From contig NZ_CP071139.1 in assembly GCF_017639205.1 (NCBI RefSeq), forward strand, positions 4,465,001 to 4,529,000: a stretch of DNA of 64,000 nt. The letters run 5' to 3'. Shown here in pieces: positions 7,490-15,604 of this stretch. Source of the stretch: Streptomyces nojiriensis (GTDB lineage Bacteria > Actinomycetota > Actinomycetes > Streptomycetales > Streptomycetaceae). The position numbers and the translations under genes are program-made. The first letter of the stretch is position 1. The number at the start of each line of letters is the position of its first letter. The notes beneath the pieces are model-generated. The model was not told the DNA's origin, searched no databases, and saw only the letters and a list, made by a program, of their open reading frames with translations.

Positions 7490-10400
7490 ACGCCGTGGTC
7501 AGCGTCGCGGCGACGGCGGCCGGGGTGAGCGCGGCGCCGGCCTCCTCCTCGCGGCGGTGGCGGTCCGGGCCGAGCAGGGCGCGGGTCCGCTCCGGGAGGC
7601 CGTCCACGGCGTCGCTCTCCGGAACCGAGCGCGGATGGCCCGCACGCCAGGCGGTGGCCGCCGCGAGGGCCCGTACGGCCTCGGCCGGCCGGTCGGCGTC
7701 GGCCAGCAGCAGGGCCGCCGCCTCGGCCATGCCGGCCAGGACGCGCTCGGCGCACCGGGCCTCGACGGCGCTCGCCATCGCCGGACCGATCACGGCCAGA
7801 GCCGCCACCGGGCCCTGCTCGCGGCCGGTGAGGACGGCGTCGACGGTGTCCAGCCCGGCGGTGAGCTGGGCGGGCACGGTGAACCGTTCGGCCTCGGCGC
7901 GGGCCCGGTCGCACTCCGCGCGCGCCCGGGCGTCGTCGCCGCGCTGGAGGGCGACGAGAGCGGTGAGCAGCCGGGCGAAGGTGCTGACGTCGTACACCCC
8001 GCCGTACCGGTCGGATTCCTCGTCGGCCTCCGCCAGCAGCCGCTCGGCATCGTCGAGGTCTCCCGCGCAGTAGGCGGTCTCGGCGATCCGGGCGATGGCG
8101 AAGGGCGCCTCGACGGTGGCCCCGACCTCGCGGGCGAGGCGCAGGCACTCCTCGTACTCGATGCGCGCGTCGGCGTACCGGCCGCGCGAGAGGGCCACCT
8201 CCCCGGCCGCGCCCGCCACCTGGGCACGGGTCCAGCGGTCGCCGACGCGATCGGCGAGCTCGTGCAGCTCGGCCAGGTCGGCGTCGACGTCGGGGAGGCC
8301 TCCGGTGACGTCGATGGCGACGTGGGCGCGGAGCATGAGGACGACGCCCAGTTCCCATTCCCCGGCGTGGGCGCGGCAGTTCGCGACGGACCGGTCGAGG
8401 TCGGCGTGGAAGTCGAGGGCGGTGCCGGTGAGGAAGGTCGTCGCGGGCCAGAGCATCCCGGGGAAGCGGGTGGTCTCCGGGGAGCCCTGCCGGAAGGTTT
8501 CCTTGATGCGGGTGGCGAGGTCCCGGTAGTCGGAGGTACGGAACTTCTCGGCGGAGTTGCTCTCCGCGAGCAGGAACATGTCGAGGACGAGCAGGCGCAT
8601 GAAGCGCCAGTACGCGGGTGTGCCCTCGGGGGGAACCTCGGGGGTCAGGGCGAGGGTCCGGGTGGTCCACTCGGCGCCCTCGGTGCGGTAGTTGCGCAGC
8701 CACCAGAACCAGCCGAGGGCGAAGACGAGGCGCTCACCGGCCTCGGTCTCGGCGTTCTCCACGACGGTGCTGTGGAGGGCGGCCCGGAGGTTGTCGAGCT
8801 CGGTCTCGACGCGCCGGATCCAGGGGAGCTGGGCGGCGGAGCGGATCAGGGGTTCGGCTTCCTCGGCGAAGGCGAGGTAGTGGGCGGCGTGGCGGCGGGC
8901 GGTGGCCCGGGCGTCGGCGGGGTGGGCGGCGGCGCGCTCGGCGGCGTACTCGTGGATGGTTTCGAGCATGCGGTAGCGCATGCCGGGGCCGCCGGGGTCG
9001 CGGTGGTCGCCGGGGCCCTGGTCCGGTTCGGCCAGGACGAGGGACTTGTCGACGAGGGAGCCGAGGACGTCGGCGGGGTCGTACGAGGGGTCGTGGGCGG
9101 GGTCGGCGCAGACGGCCTCGGCGGCGGCGAGGTCGCAGCCGCCGGCGAAGACGGACAGCCGGCGCAGGACGGTGCGTTCGGCCTCGTCGAGGAGGTCCCA
9201 GGACCAGTCGACGACCGCGCGCAGGGTCTGCTGGCGGGGCAGGACGGTACGGGCACCGCTGGTCAGCAGGCGGAAGCGGTCGTCGAGGCGGTCGGCGATC
9301 TGGCGCGGGGTGAGCAGCCGCAGCCGGGCGGCCGCCAGCTCGATGGCGAGCGGCAGACCGTCGAGGCGGGCGCAGATCTCGGCGACGGCGGCCGGGTCGT
9401 CGGTGGGGCTGAAGCCGGGGCGGGCGGAGGCGCCGCGGTCGGCGAAGAGCTGGTGGGCGGGGTCGGGCGGCAGCGGCTCGACGGGGCGGACCGTCTCGCC
9501 CGGGACGCCGAGGGGTTCGCGGCTGGTGGCCAGGATCCGCACACCGGGGCAGTGCGTGAGGAGCCGCTCGGCGAGCTCGGCGGCGGCGCCGATGACGTGC
9601 TCGCAGTTGTCGAGGACGAGCAGCAGGCTGCGGTGGGCGCAGTGTTCGACGAGGCGGGTGGTGGGGTCGGCGGCGGCCGGGTTCGGGGTCTCGCGGGTGA
9701 CGAGGGAGCTCTCGCGCAGGCCGAGGGCGCTGAGGACGGCGCCGGGAACGGCGGCGGGCTGGTCCAGGCGGGCGAGTTCGACGATCCAGCCCGCTTCGGG
9801 GTGGGCTGCGGCGGCGTGCTCGGCGAGGCGGGTCTTGCCCGAACCACCGGGGCCGGTGAGGGTGACGAGGCGCAGGCGGGCCAGATCGGCGCGGAGGGCG
9901 GTCAGTTCGGGTTCGCGGCCGACGAAGGAGGTCAGGCGGGGGCGGAGGTTCCCGCGGGGGGCTTCGGGGGCACCGGGGGTGTCGGACCCCTCCGGCCGGG
10001 GCTGCGGGGACCGCGGGGGCGGCTGCGGCTGCGGCTGCGGCTGCGGCTGCGGCTGGAGGAGTTCCGCATGCAGGGCGGCGAGTTCGGGGCCCGGGTCGGT
10101 GCCGAGGCCGTCGGCGAGGGCGCGGCGCGTGCGTTCGTACGCGGCGAGGGCCTCGGCGGGGCGGCCCGCGGCGCGCAGGGCGCGGAGCTGCTGTGCGCGG
10201 AGCGTTTCGTCGTACGGGGAGTCGTCGACCAGTGTCTCGATCTCCGGCAGGAGCGCGGCCGGGGCGGTGGCGCCGCTGCGCAGGTCCGCCTCGATGCGCT
10301 GGCGGAGGGCGCCGGAGCGGCGGGCCTCGGCGACGGCCGCATGGCCGGCGCGGGCGGGCTCGGGCAGGTCGGCGAAGGCGGGTCCGCGCCAGAGGGCGAG

Positions 10401-10781
10401 GGCGGTGCGCAGGGTGCGGGCGGCGGCGGCCGGGTCGGTGGCCAGTTCCTGGCCGCCCTGGACCACCAGCCGGTCGAAACGGTGCAGGTCGATGTCGTCG
10501 CGGGCGGCGGCCAGGAGGTAGCCGCCGGTGGGGGCGGAGTGGACGGCGTCGCGGCCGCCGAGGGCGCGGCGGAGCCGGGAGACGAGGGCCTGGAGGGCGG
10601 CGGGGGCGTCCTCGGGCGGGTCGTCGCCCCAGACGTCGTCGACGAGTTCGGCGACCGAGGCCGGGCGGCCGGCCCGGAGGGCGAGGGCGGCGAGGAGCGC
10701 GCGCAACCGGGCGCCGCCCACGGGAAGAGGGGCGCCGCTCTCGTCTCGCGCCTCGGTGACACCCAGGATGAGATACCGCAC
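7476..10781 (-). CDS. AfsR/SARP-like regulator with BTAD, NB-ARC ATPase and TPR region
   Basis: This 1101-residue regulator starts with an OmpR-type winged helix DNA-binding domain (about 1-95), followed by a bacterial transcriptional activator domain (about 95-245). After a Gln-Pro dipeptide linker comes an NB-ARC/STAND ATPase domain with the P-loop GPGGSGKT (near 305) and the LLLVLDNCEHV Walker B. The C-terminal half is helical and TPR-like. The architecture matches AfsR-type large SARPs that control secondary metabolism. The GTG start at 10781 has no Shine-Dalgarno sequence; instead the 18-base palindrome ccgggcaattctgcccgg abuts it, which may be an operator or indicate a leaderless message. 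Its target genes cannot be named from the sequence. Confidence 0.87.
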   Translation of the reverse strand: MRYLILGVTEARDESGAPLPVGGARLRALLAALALRAGRPASVAELVDDVWGDDPPEDAPAALQALVSRLRRALGGRDAVHSAPTGGYLLAAARDDIDLHRFDRLVVQGGQELATDPAAAARTLRTALALWRGPAFADLPEPARAGHAAVAEARRSGALRQRIEADLRSGATAPAALLPEIETLVDDSPYDETLRAQQLRALRAAGRPAEALAAYERTRRALADGLGTDPGPELAALHAELLQPQPQPQPQPQPPPRSPQPRPEGSDTPGAPEAPRGNLRPRLTSFVGREPELTALRADLARLRLVTLTGPGGSGKTRLAEHAAAAHPEAGWIVELARLDQPAAVPGAVLSALGLRESSLVTRETPNPAAADPTTRLVEHCAHRSLLLVLDNCEHVIGAAAELAERLLTHCPGVRILATSREPLGVPGETVRPVEPLPPDPAHQLFADRGASARPGFSPTDDPAAVAEICARLDGLPLAIELAAARLRLLTPRQIADRLDDRFRLLTSGARTVLPRQQTLRAVVDWSWDLLDEAERTVLRRLSVFAGGCDLAAAEAVCADPAHDPSYDPADVLGSLVDKSLVLAEPDQGPGDHRDPGGPGMRYRMLETIHEYAAERAAAHPADARATARRHAAHYLAFAEEAEPLIRSAAQLPWIRRVETELDNLRAALHSTVVENAETEAGERLVFALGWFWWLRNYRTEGAEWTTRTLALTPEVPPEGTPAYWRFMRLLVLDMFLLAESNSAEKFRTSDYRDLATRIKETFRQGSPETTRFPGMLWPATTFLTGTALDFHADLDRSVANCRAHAGEWELGVVLMLRAHVAIDVTGGLPDVDADLAELHELADRVGDRWTRAQVAGAAGEVALSRGRYADARIEYEECLRLAREVGATVEAPFAIARIAETAYCAGDLDDAERLLAEADEESDRYGGVYDVSTFARLLTALVALQRGDDARARAECDRARAEAERFTVPAQLTAGLDTVDAVLTGREQGPVAALAVIGPAMASAVEARCAERVLAGMAEAAALLLADADRPAEAVRALAAATAWRAGHPRSVPESDAVDGLPERTRALLGPDRHRREEEAGAALTPAAVAATLTTAFSGS
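10021..10055. repeat. GGCTGC hexamer repeat encoding Gln-Pro linker
   Basis: Five perfect tandem ggctgc units plus a degenerate sixth encode alternating Gln-Pro between the BTAD and NB-ARC parts of the AfsR-like regulator. Such a tract can change length by slippage in units of two residues without breaking the frame. Confidence 0.8.
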
Positions 10782-10826
10782 CGGGCAATTCTGCCCGGCC
10801 CGTTGAGGAAACGGCGCACGGAGGGA

Positions 10827-10855
10827 CCGGCAGGATCCGGAAGAGACGGCCTAGG
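10827..10855. repeat. Solo copy of the MITE terminal repeat
   Basis: These 29 bases match the inward end of the MITE at 24428-24598, with one mismatch to its left end (reverse complement) and three to its right end. The copy ends in cctagg, and its CTAG supplies the TAG stop of the marR-like gene. No inverted partner was found nearby, so this is a one-ended remnant or a shared motif. Confidence 0.65.
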
Positions 10856-11357
10856 TGATCGAGGTGTCCCCGTTCTCCTCCAGGAGCGTGCGCAGGGCCC
10901 CGGCGACCGTGGCGCGGGTGGCGGGGTCCAGCGGGGCGAGCAGCTCCGCGTAGCCGCGCAGGTGCTCGGCGATCAGGGACTCCGTCAGCGCGAGGCTCCG
11001 CTCGGTCAGCCGGATCCGCACCGTGCGGCGGTCCTGACCGTCTCTCACCCGCTCGACCAGGCCCTTGGCCTCCATGCGGTCGATGCGGTTGGTGATCGCG
11101 CCGGAGGTGACCATGGCGGCCGGGATCAGGGCGCCGGCCGTCAGCGCGTACGGGGGGCCGGAGCGGCAGAGGGTGAAGAGGACGTCGAGCTCGCCCACCT
11201 CCAGCTCGTGCTCGGTGGCGAAGGCCTTCAGGTGCTTGTCGATGACGCGGTTCATCCGCTGGATGCGGGCCACCACCTCCACCGGCCACAGACCGGCGGC
11301 CAGATCCGGGCGCTCCGCCGTCCACTGGCCGACGATCGCGTCCACTGCGTCGCTCAT
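10851..11357 (-). CDS. MarR-family transcriptional regulator
   Basis: The 168-residue protein has the MarR fold, with helices flanking a winged helix (about 55-115) that includes the GAITNRIDRMEAKGLVER recognition and wing region. It is divergent from an MFS transporter, and the 141-bp intergenic region is filled with palindromes (11403-11476), so it most likely represses the transporter and itself until a ligand binds. Its TAG stop codon lies inside a CCTAGG that belongs to a repeated mobile-element end (10827-10855). The start ATG at 11357 has ggagcagcgc just upstream. Confidence 0.88.
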   Translation of the reverse strand: MSDAVDAIVGQWTAERPDLAAGLWPVEVVARIQRMNRVIDKHLKAFATEHELEVGELDVLFTLCRSGPPYALTAGALIPAAMVTSGAITNRIDRMEAKGLVERVRDGQDRRTVRIRLTERSLALTESLIAEHLRGYAELLAPLDPATRATVAGALRTLLEENGDTSIT

Positions 11358-11402
11358 GCGCTGCTCCTCCGTCGCTCACGTCCCCCGCACCCCACCAGAA
11401 TA

Positions 11403-11476
11403 TCTCAACGTTGAGACATTTGACGTTGAGAGGACTGCATGCTTTTATCTTAACGTTGAGATTCTCAATCTTGAGA
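11403..11476. promoter_or_regulatory. Four operator palindromes for the MarR/MFS divergon
   Basis: The perfect 14-base palindrome tctcaacgttgaga (11403-11416) is followed by related copies at 11418-11431 (10 of 14 matching), 11448-11461 (13 of 14) and 11463-11476 (13 of 14). Within each pair the starts are 15 bases apart. The array fills the space between the divergent marR-like and MFS genes and ends 22 bases before the MFS start, which suits repression of both genes. Confidence 0.8.
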
Positions 11477-11498
11477 TGGATTGGAGCGGGCGCCACCC

Positions 11499-12779
11499 AT
11501 GACCCCCACCGCCACTGCCACTGCCACCGCCGCCACCGCCACCGCCACCGCCACGGCCGGAGCCACCGCCACCGCCCGCACCACGCCCCGGGTCGGCCCC
11601 GTTCCCGTCTTATGGCTGACGCTGATGGCCACCCCCCTGGCCGCCGGGGCCAACGCCCCCGTGCTGATCCTTCCGGACATGGCCCGCTCCCTCGGGGTGA
11701 GCGCCTCGACCGCCACCTGGCTCGTCGCCTCCTACGCCTGGGCCATGGCCGTGGGCACCCCCCTGCTGGCCGGACTGCTGCGCCGCCGGGGCCTGCGGGC
11801 AGCGCTCCACCTGGCCGGCGCCCTCCTCGTCGGCGGCACCCTCCTCGTCGCCGCGTCCCCCTGGCTGCCGCTCACCCTCGCCGGACGGGCCACGCAGGCC
11901 GCCGGCGGCGCCGGTCTGGCGGCGGTCGCCATGAGCCTGGCCGGCTCGGCCCGCCGGATGGGCGTGATCAGCGCGGGCTTCGGCATCCTCGGCGCGTCCG
12001 GCCCGCTGCTCGGCGCACAGCTCTCCGAGGCCGTCTCGTGGCGGCTCTCGCTCTCCGTATCCGTGATCGCGGTCCTGGCGGTACCCATGGTGAGCCGGTA
12101 CGCGACGGCCCCGGCCACACCGGCCGCACCGGCCACGCGTCAGGACAGGTTCGACGCCCGCGGCGCGGCTCTGCTGACGGCGCTCGCCACCGCCCTGGTC
12201 CTGCTGCCCCACGTCCCGGCCGCCGCCCTCGGCTCCGCGGCACTCGCCGCCACACTGCTCGCGCTCCACGTCCGCCGGCGCCCCGACGGATTCGTCCCGG
12301 CCGCGCTGATCCGGCGGCCCCTCTTCCTCGGCTCCGCGCTGCTCGCCCTCACGCTCTCGGGCACGTACTTCACCCTGCTGTTCTCCGTACCCCGGCTGCT
12401 CGGCGACCGGGCGGGCTGGGACGCCGCCACCGCCGGCACCGGTCAGCTCGTGGCGCTGCTCACCGGATCCGCGCTCTCCTGGCTGCTGGCCGCGGCCTCG
12501 GCACGGATGAGCCGGGCGGCCGTCCGCGCGGTGCTCGTCGGGGTCGGAGCGTCGGCCGCGGTGATCGCGGTGTTCGCGAGCTGGGGTCCGCTGCTGCTGG
12601 TCGCCACCCTGGGCGGGACATTCGCGGCGACCGGGTCCAACGCCGTGCTGTCGATGCACGCCGCGTCGAGCGCCCCCGATGCCCAGCGCCCCACGGCCAT
12701 CGGCCTGTTCGCCCTCTGCTACCAGCTGGGCGGGGCCTTCGGCCCGGCGATCGCGACCGCTCTGGTGCTCACCGCCTGA
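11499..12779 (+). CDS. MFS drug-efflux type transporter
   Basis: This 426-residue permease has about 12 hydrophobic segments and an MFS-type motif A region in the first loop (GLLRRRGLRAALHLAGALL). A low-complexity Thr/Ala N-terminus of alternating TA residues precedes the first membrane segment and probably stays in the cytoplasm. It is divergent from the marR-like gene with shared operators, the usual arrangement for inducible multidrug or metabolite efflux. I chose the ATG at 11499; a TTG at 11481 would add six residues and overlap the last operator region. Its stop lies 9 bases from the end of the converging macrolactam cyclase gene. Confidence 0.85.
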   Translation: MTPTATATATAATATATATAGATATARTTPRVGPVPVLWLTLMATPLAAGANAPVLILPDMARSLGVSASTATWLVASYAWAMAVGTPLLAGLLRRRGLRAALHLAGALLVGGTLLVAASPWLPLTLAGRATQAAGGAGLAAVAMSLAGSARRMGVISAGFGILGASGPLLGAQLSEAVSWRLSLSVSVIAVLAVPMVSRYATAPATPAAPATRQDRFDARGAALLTALATALVLLPHVPAAALGSAALAATLLALHVRRRPDGFVPAALIRRPLFLGSALLALTLSGTYFTLLFSVPRLLGDRAGWDAATAGTGQLVALLTGSALSWLLAAASARMSRAAVRAVLVGVGASAAVIAVFASWGPLLLVATLGGTFAATGSNAVLSMHAASSAPDAQRPTAIGLFALCYQLGGAFGPAIATALVLTA

Positions 12780-12788
12780 GCCGGGCCG

Positions 12789-14975
12789 TCAGGACAGCGC
12801 CGGGCGGTGCACGGGGACTCCCTCCGGCACCGCCCGGCGCCGCGCCGTGGAGGTACCCGTCCAGCAGGTGCCGCGCCGGGCCAGCAGACGGCCGAGCCAC
12901 AGCTCCATCGAGACCAGTTCCGCCAGCCCGTCCAGCGGGACGGGGCGCCCGTCCGCCGCGTCGAGCAGGGCCTGGCGCACGACCCGGGCCTCGATCAGCC
13001 CGGCGTCCGCGAGCAGCGGCGACGCGAACAGGTCCAGCAGGCCGTTCAGGGCGGCGCGCAGCCCCAGCCGGGTCGCCGTCTCGTTCGGCACGCGGTCCGT
13101 GGCACCCCAGCCCGGCGGGAGCTCGCGCACCCCCGCCGAGGACAGGACGCTGCGCAGGATCGCGGCCCGGGCCCCGGGCTGGACCCGCAGGGACTCGGGC
13201 AGGGCGCGGGCGGCCCGTACGACCTGGTTGTCCAGGAAAGGGGCGTGCAGCCGCTGGCTGCGGACCTCCACGGCCTGCTCGAAGACCCGGTGGTCGGCGG
13301 CGTGGCGGGCGAGCAGCGAGCGGGCGCGGGCCTCCCCAGGCCGCAGCGACAACGGCGGGCGGCCGGCCGCGACCGTCAGGCGGATCGATACTTCCGCCAG
13401 TGCCTCTCCCGTGAGCCAGCCGGCCGCCGGTCCCGGACGGGACCAGGTCAGGGCGGCGAGGGAAGCGTCCACCGGACCGGAGGATCTCTCGGTGACCCCG
13501 CCCTCGCGGAGCCGGGCCGCGGCGGCCTCCATGCCCGCGCGGTACGTCGTACGGGCAAGTCTTCGGGCCGCCGAGTACACGGTGAGCGGGACCAGCAGGG
13601 ACTCCCCGGAGGCTCCGGAGGCGGAGGCCGAACGGGCCAGCGCCGCCACCGGGCGCAGCAGGTGCCGGCGCCGGCGGTCCATCAGGAGGTCGGCCATGCG
13701 GGCCGGGTGGGCGTCGAGGACCTGGCGGGCGCCGTGGCCGGTGAAGTGGTCGGCCGAGCCGGCGGCCAGCCGGCGCCGCTCGCGGGCGGCGAAGACCAGC
13801 GAGGGGCCGGGTTCGTCGGTGAGCGGGCCGTCGAGCTCGGCGTACGGGAGGGCTTCCGCGGCGGCGGCGACCACGACGTGGTGCAGGCGCGGGTCGGCCG
13901 CGATGGCCCTGGCCCGTTCCAGTTCGGCCTCGCGGCCCTGCGGGGTGGCCAGGTCGTTGAAGGTGACGGCCAGCAGCCGCGCCCCGGCGGGACTCAGCAG
14001 GCTGCCCGGGGCCCCCGGCAGGCCGGCCGCCAGCAGCGCCAGCGTCGCGGAGGCGCTGCCGCCGGAGAGGTCGGCGCCCACCCCGGGGGCCGGGGCGCCG
14101 CGGGCGGCGCGCCGGTCGGCGGGGCCCATTCCGGGCACGGGGCCGGGATCGTACGGTGGAGCCGCGTCGGGAGCATGCCGCGGAGCCGTGAGCCGGGCGC
14201 GCACCGCGTCCACCAACGCTTCCCGTACGCCCTCCACCGCGCGCTCGGCATCGGCCTCGGGGGCGGCCACGGCGAGCGAGGCGACCTGTTCGTAGCCGGT
14301 GATCTCGCGGGAGCCCTCGCGCAGGATGAGCGCGTGCCCGGGCGGGATGCGCCGGACCCCGGCGTACGGTGTGCCGTCGCCCAGCGCCTCGGGACTGTCC
14401 GGGCAGGCCAGCAGGGCGGCGAGGTGACCGATGTCGAGCTGGGCCTCGATGAGGTCGGCGAGCGGGAGGGCGGCGGTGGCGTACGCCGTGCCGCTCGCCC
14501 AGGGGGTGTAGAAGACGGGCCGGGCGCCCGCGAGGTCACCGACGACGGTGATGCGGCGGCCGGCCTGGACGACGGCGGTGTAGCTGCCGGACCACTGGGT
14601 GAGGTGGCGCAGCGCGCCGCCGCGGGCGGCGTAGAGGGCGCGGCGCAGTTCGGCGTCGGTCGCACCGCAGCAGCCGAGGACGGCGAGCCGGGTGAAGGGA
14701 TCGGCGGGGTCGGCGGTGAGCGTGCGGATCTCGTCGGGGCGCCAGTCGCCGACGGCCCAGAGGGGGTCGGGGTCTCCCCAGAGCAGCTGTGCGCCGACGG
14801 GGTGCACGGTGCGTTCCGCGTCCGCGCCCGGGTCGTCCGGATGGGCGGCGTCCGCGAGGCCGCCGCGCAGGGGCGCACCGCCGTCGCCGTATCCGTCGTA
14901 TCCGCCCTGGCCGGAGACCCTTCCGACCGTGCCGAAGCTCGCGGCGATACTGCTCCAACCCACCAACCAGCGCAC
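12789..14975 (-). CDS. Asparagine-synthase-like macrolactam cyclase (lasso-cyclase type)
   Basis: This 728-residue protein has the two-part asparagine synthase layout: an N-terminal Ntn-like region and a C-terminal ATP-pyrophosphatase-like domain. The ATP loop GADLSGGSASATLALL is present and so is the late APFLDNQVVRAARALP motif. There is no cysteine at position 2 (the protein starts VRWLVGW), so it cannot use glutamine as an amide donor like true AsnB. That state is typical of lasso-peptide cyclases, which adenylate an acidic side chain and close a macrolactam. No lasso precursor, leader protease or recognition protein is adjacent, so it is an orphan. The GTG at 14975 is supported by GGGGAGG seven bases upstream; the frame continues 35 codons further without a better start. 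Confidence 0.72.
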   Translation of the reverse strand: MRWLVGWSSIAASFGTVGRVSGQGGYDGYGDGGAPLRGGLADAAHPDDPGADAERTVHPVGAQLLWGDPDPLWAVGDWRPDEIRTLTADPADPFTRLAVLGCCGATDAELRRALYAARGGALRHLTQWSGSYTAVVQAGRRITVVGDLAGARPVFYTPWASGTAYATAALPLADLIEAQLDIGHLAALLACPDSPEALGDGTPYAGVRRIPPGHALILREGSREITGYEQVASLAVAAPEADAERAVEGVREALVDAVRARLTAPRHAPDAAPPYDPGPVPGMGPADRRAARGAPAPGVGADLSGGSASATLALLAAGLPGAPGSLLSPAGARLLAVTFNDLATPQGREAELERARAIAADPRLHHVVVAAAAEALPYAELDGPLTDEPGPSLVFAARERRRLAAGSADHFTGHGARQVLDAHPARMADLLMDRRRRHLLRPVAALARSASASGASGESLLVPLTVYSAARRLARTTYRAGMEAAAARLREGGVTERSSGPVDASLAALTWSRPGPAAGWLTGEALAEVSIRLTVAAGRPPLSLRPGEARARSLLARHAADHRVFEQAVEVRSQRLHAPFLDNQVVRAARALPESLRVQPGARAAILRSVLSSAGVRELPPGWGATDRVPNETATRLGLRAALNGLLDLFASPLLADAGLIEARVVRQALLDAADGRPVPLDGLAELVSMELWLGRLLARRGTCWTGTSTARRRAVPEGVPVHRPALS

Positions 14976-15604
14976 CGCCGCCTCCCCAGCCCGTGGGCAC
15001 ATGACCGGGGCACAGGCAGCACGGACAGCGCTGGGCGCGCGGCCGCGGGACCCCGGGTGGCTCGGGGTCCATGCTGCCACGGGACAGGCGTGCGAGAGGG
15101 GTTAAAGGGGGCGCACACGCAAACGAACACGCCCCGGCAACTCGGTATTTGACGTTCCGTTCCCACCGCCCCATAGGTCGCTTTCAGCCATTCTTCGGCC
15201 GCCGGAAGAGCCGTCACGGGCGGCCGGCGCCCGGCGCGGGGGCGCGGTCCGGGGGGCGCAATCCGCCCCCCGGACCGTTCCGCCACCCGCGGGGATTGAG
15301 GCAGCGGCGTCCCCCGACCCGCCCGGTCAGGCGGCGGGCCGACCCACGCACCGCACATCGAATCGCCGGGTCCGGGGACCGGCCAGAGCGCACGGGCGGG
15401 CGCACGGCCACACGGACGGAGCACGCGATGACACGTGCGCCCCGGCGCCGGGCCCGGGGCGGACTGTGCAAACGGACAACAATCCCGCCATACGGAAGTA
15501 AGGGCCTTAACGCTTGGGAGGCGGGGAACTACGCTGGGTTTACGAAATGCCGGGCGCCTATGCCCCGGCGGCGTCTGCGTTCCGCGTGTGACGAGGGGTG
15601 GCGC
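14976..15604. other. 629-bp intergenic region between divergent genes
   Basis: No convincing gene was found here, and specifically no lasso-type precursor. On the plus strand TTAACG (15507-15512) and TACGCT (15530-15535), 17 bases apart, form a plausible promoter for the downstream regulator. On the minus strand, GGAAC and GTT separated by 17 bases near 15140-15165 weakly resemble an ECF sigma-E-type promoter for the cyclase gene. Confidence 0.4.

Noticed and set aside
7557..11414. 1285-residue plus-strand frame
   Set aside because: It lies opposite the AfsR-like and MarR genes, which have clear domains, and reads as Gly/Ala/Glu shadow sequence.
14976..15604. Search for a lasso-type precursor next to the macrolactam cyclase
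   Set aside because: No short frame with a ribosome binding site, a leader Thr at the penultimate position and a Gly-started core with Asp or Glu at 7-9 was found.
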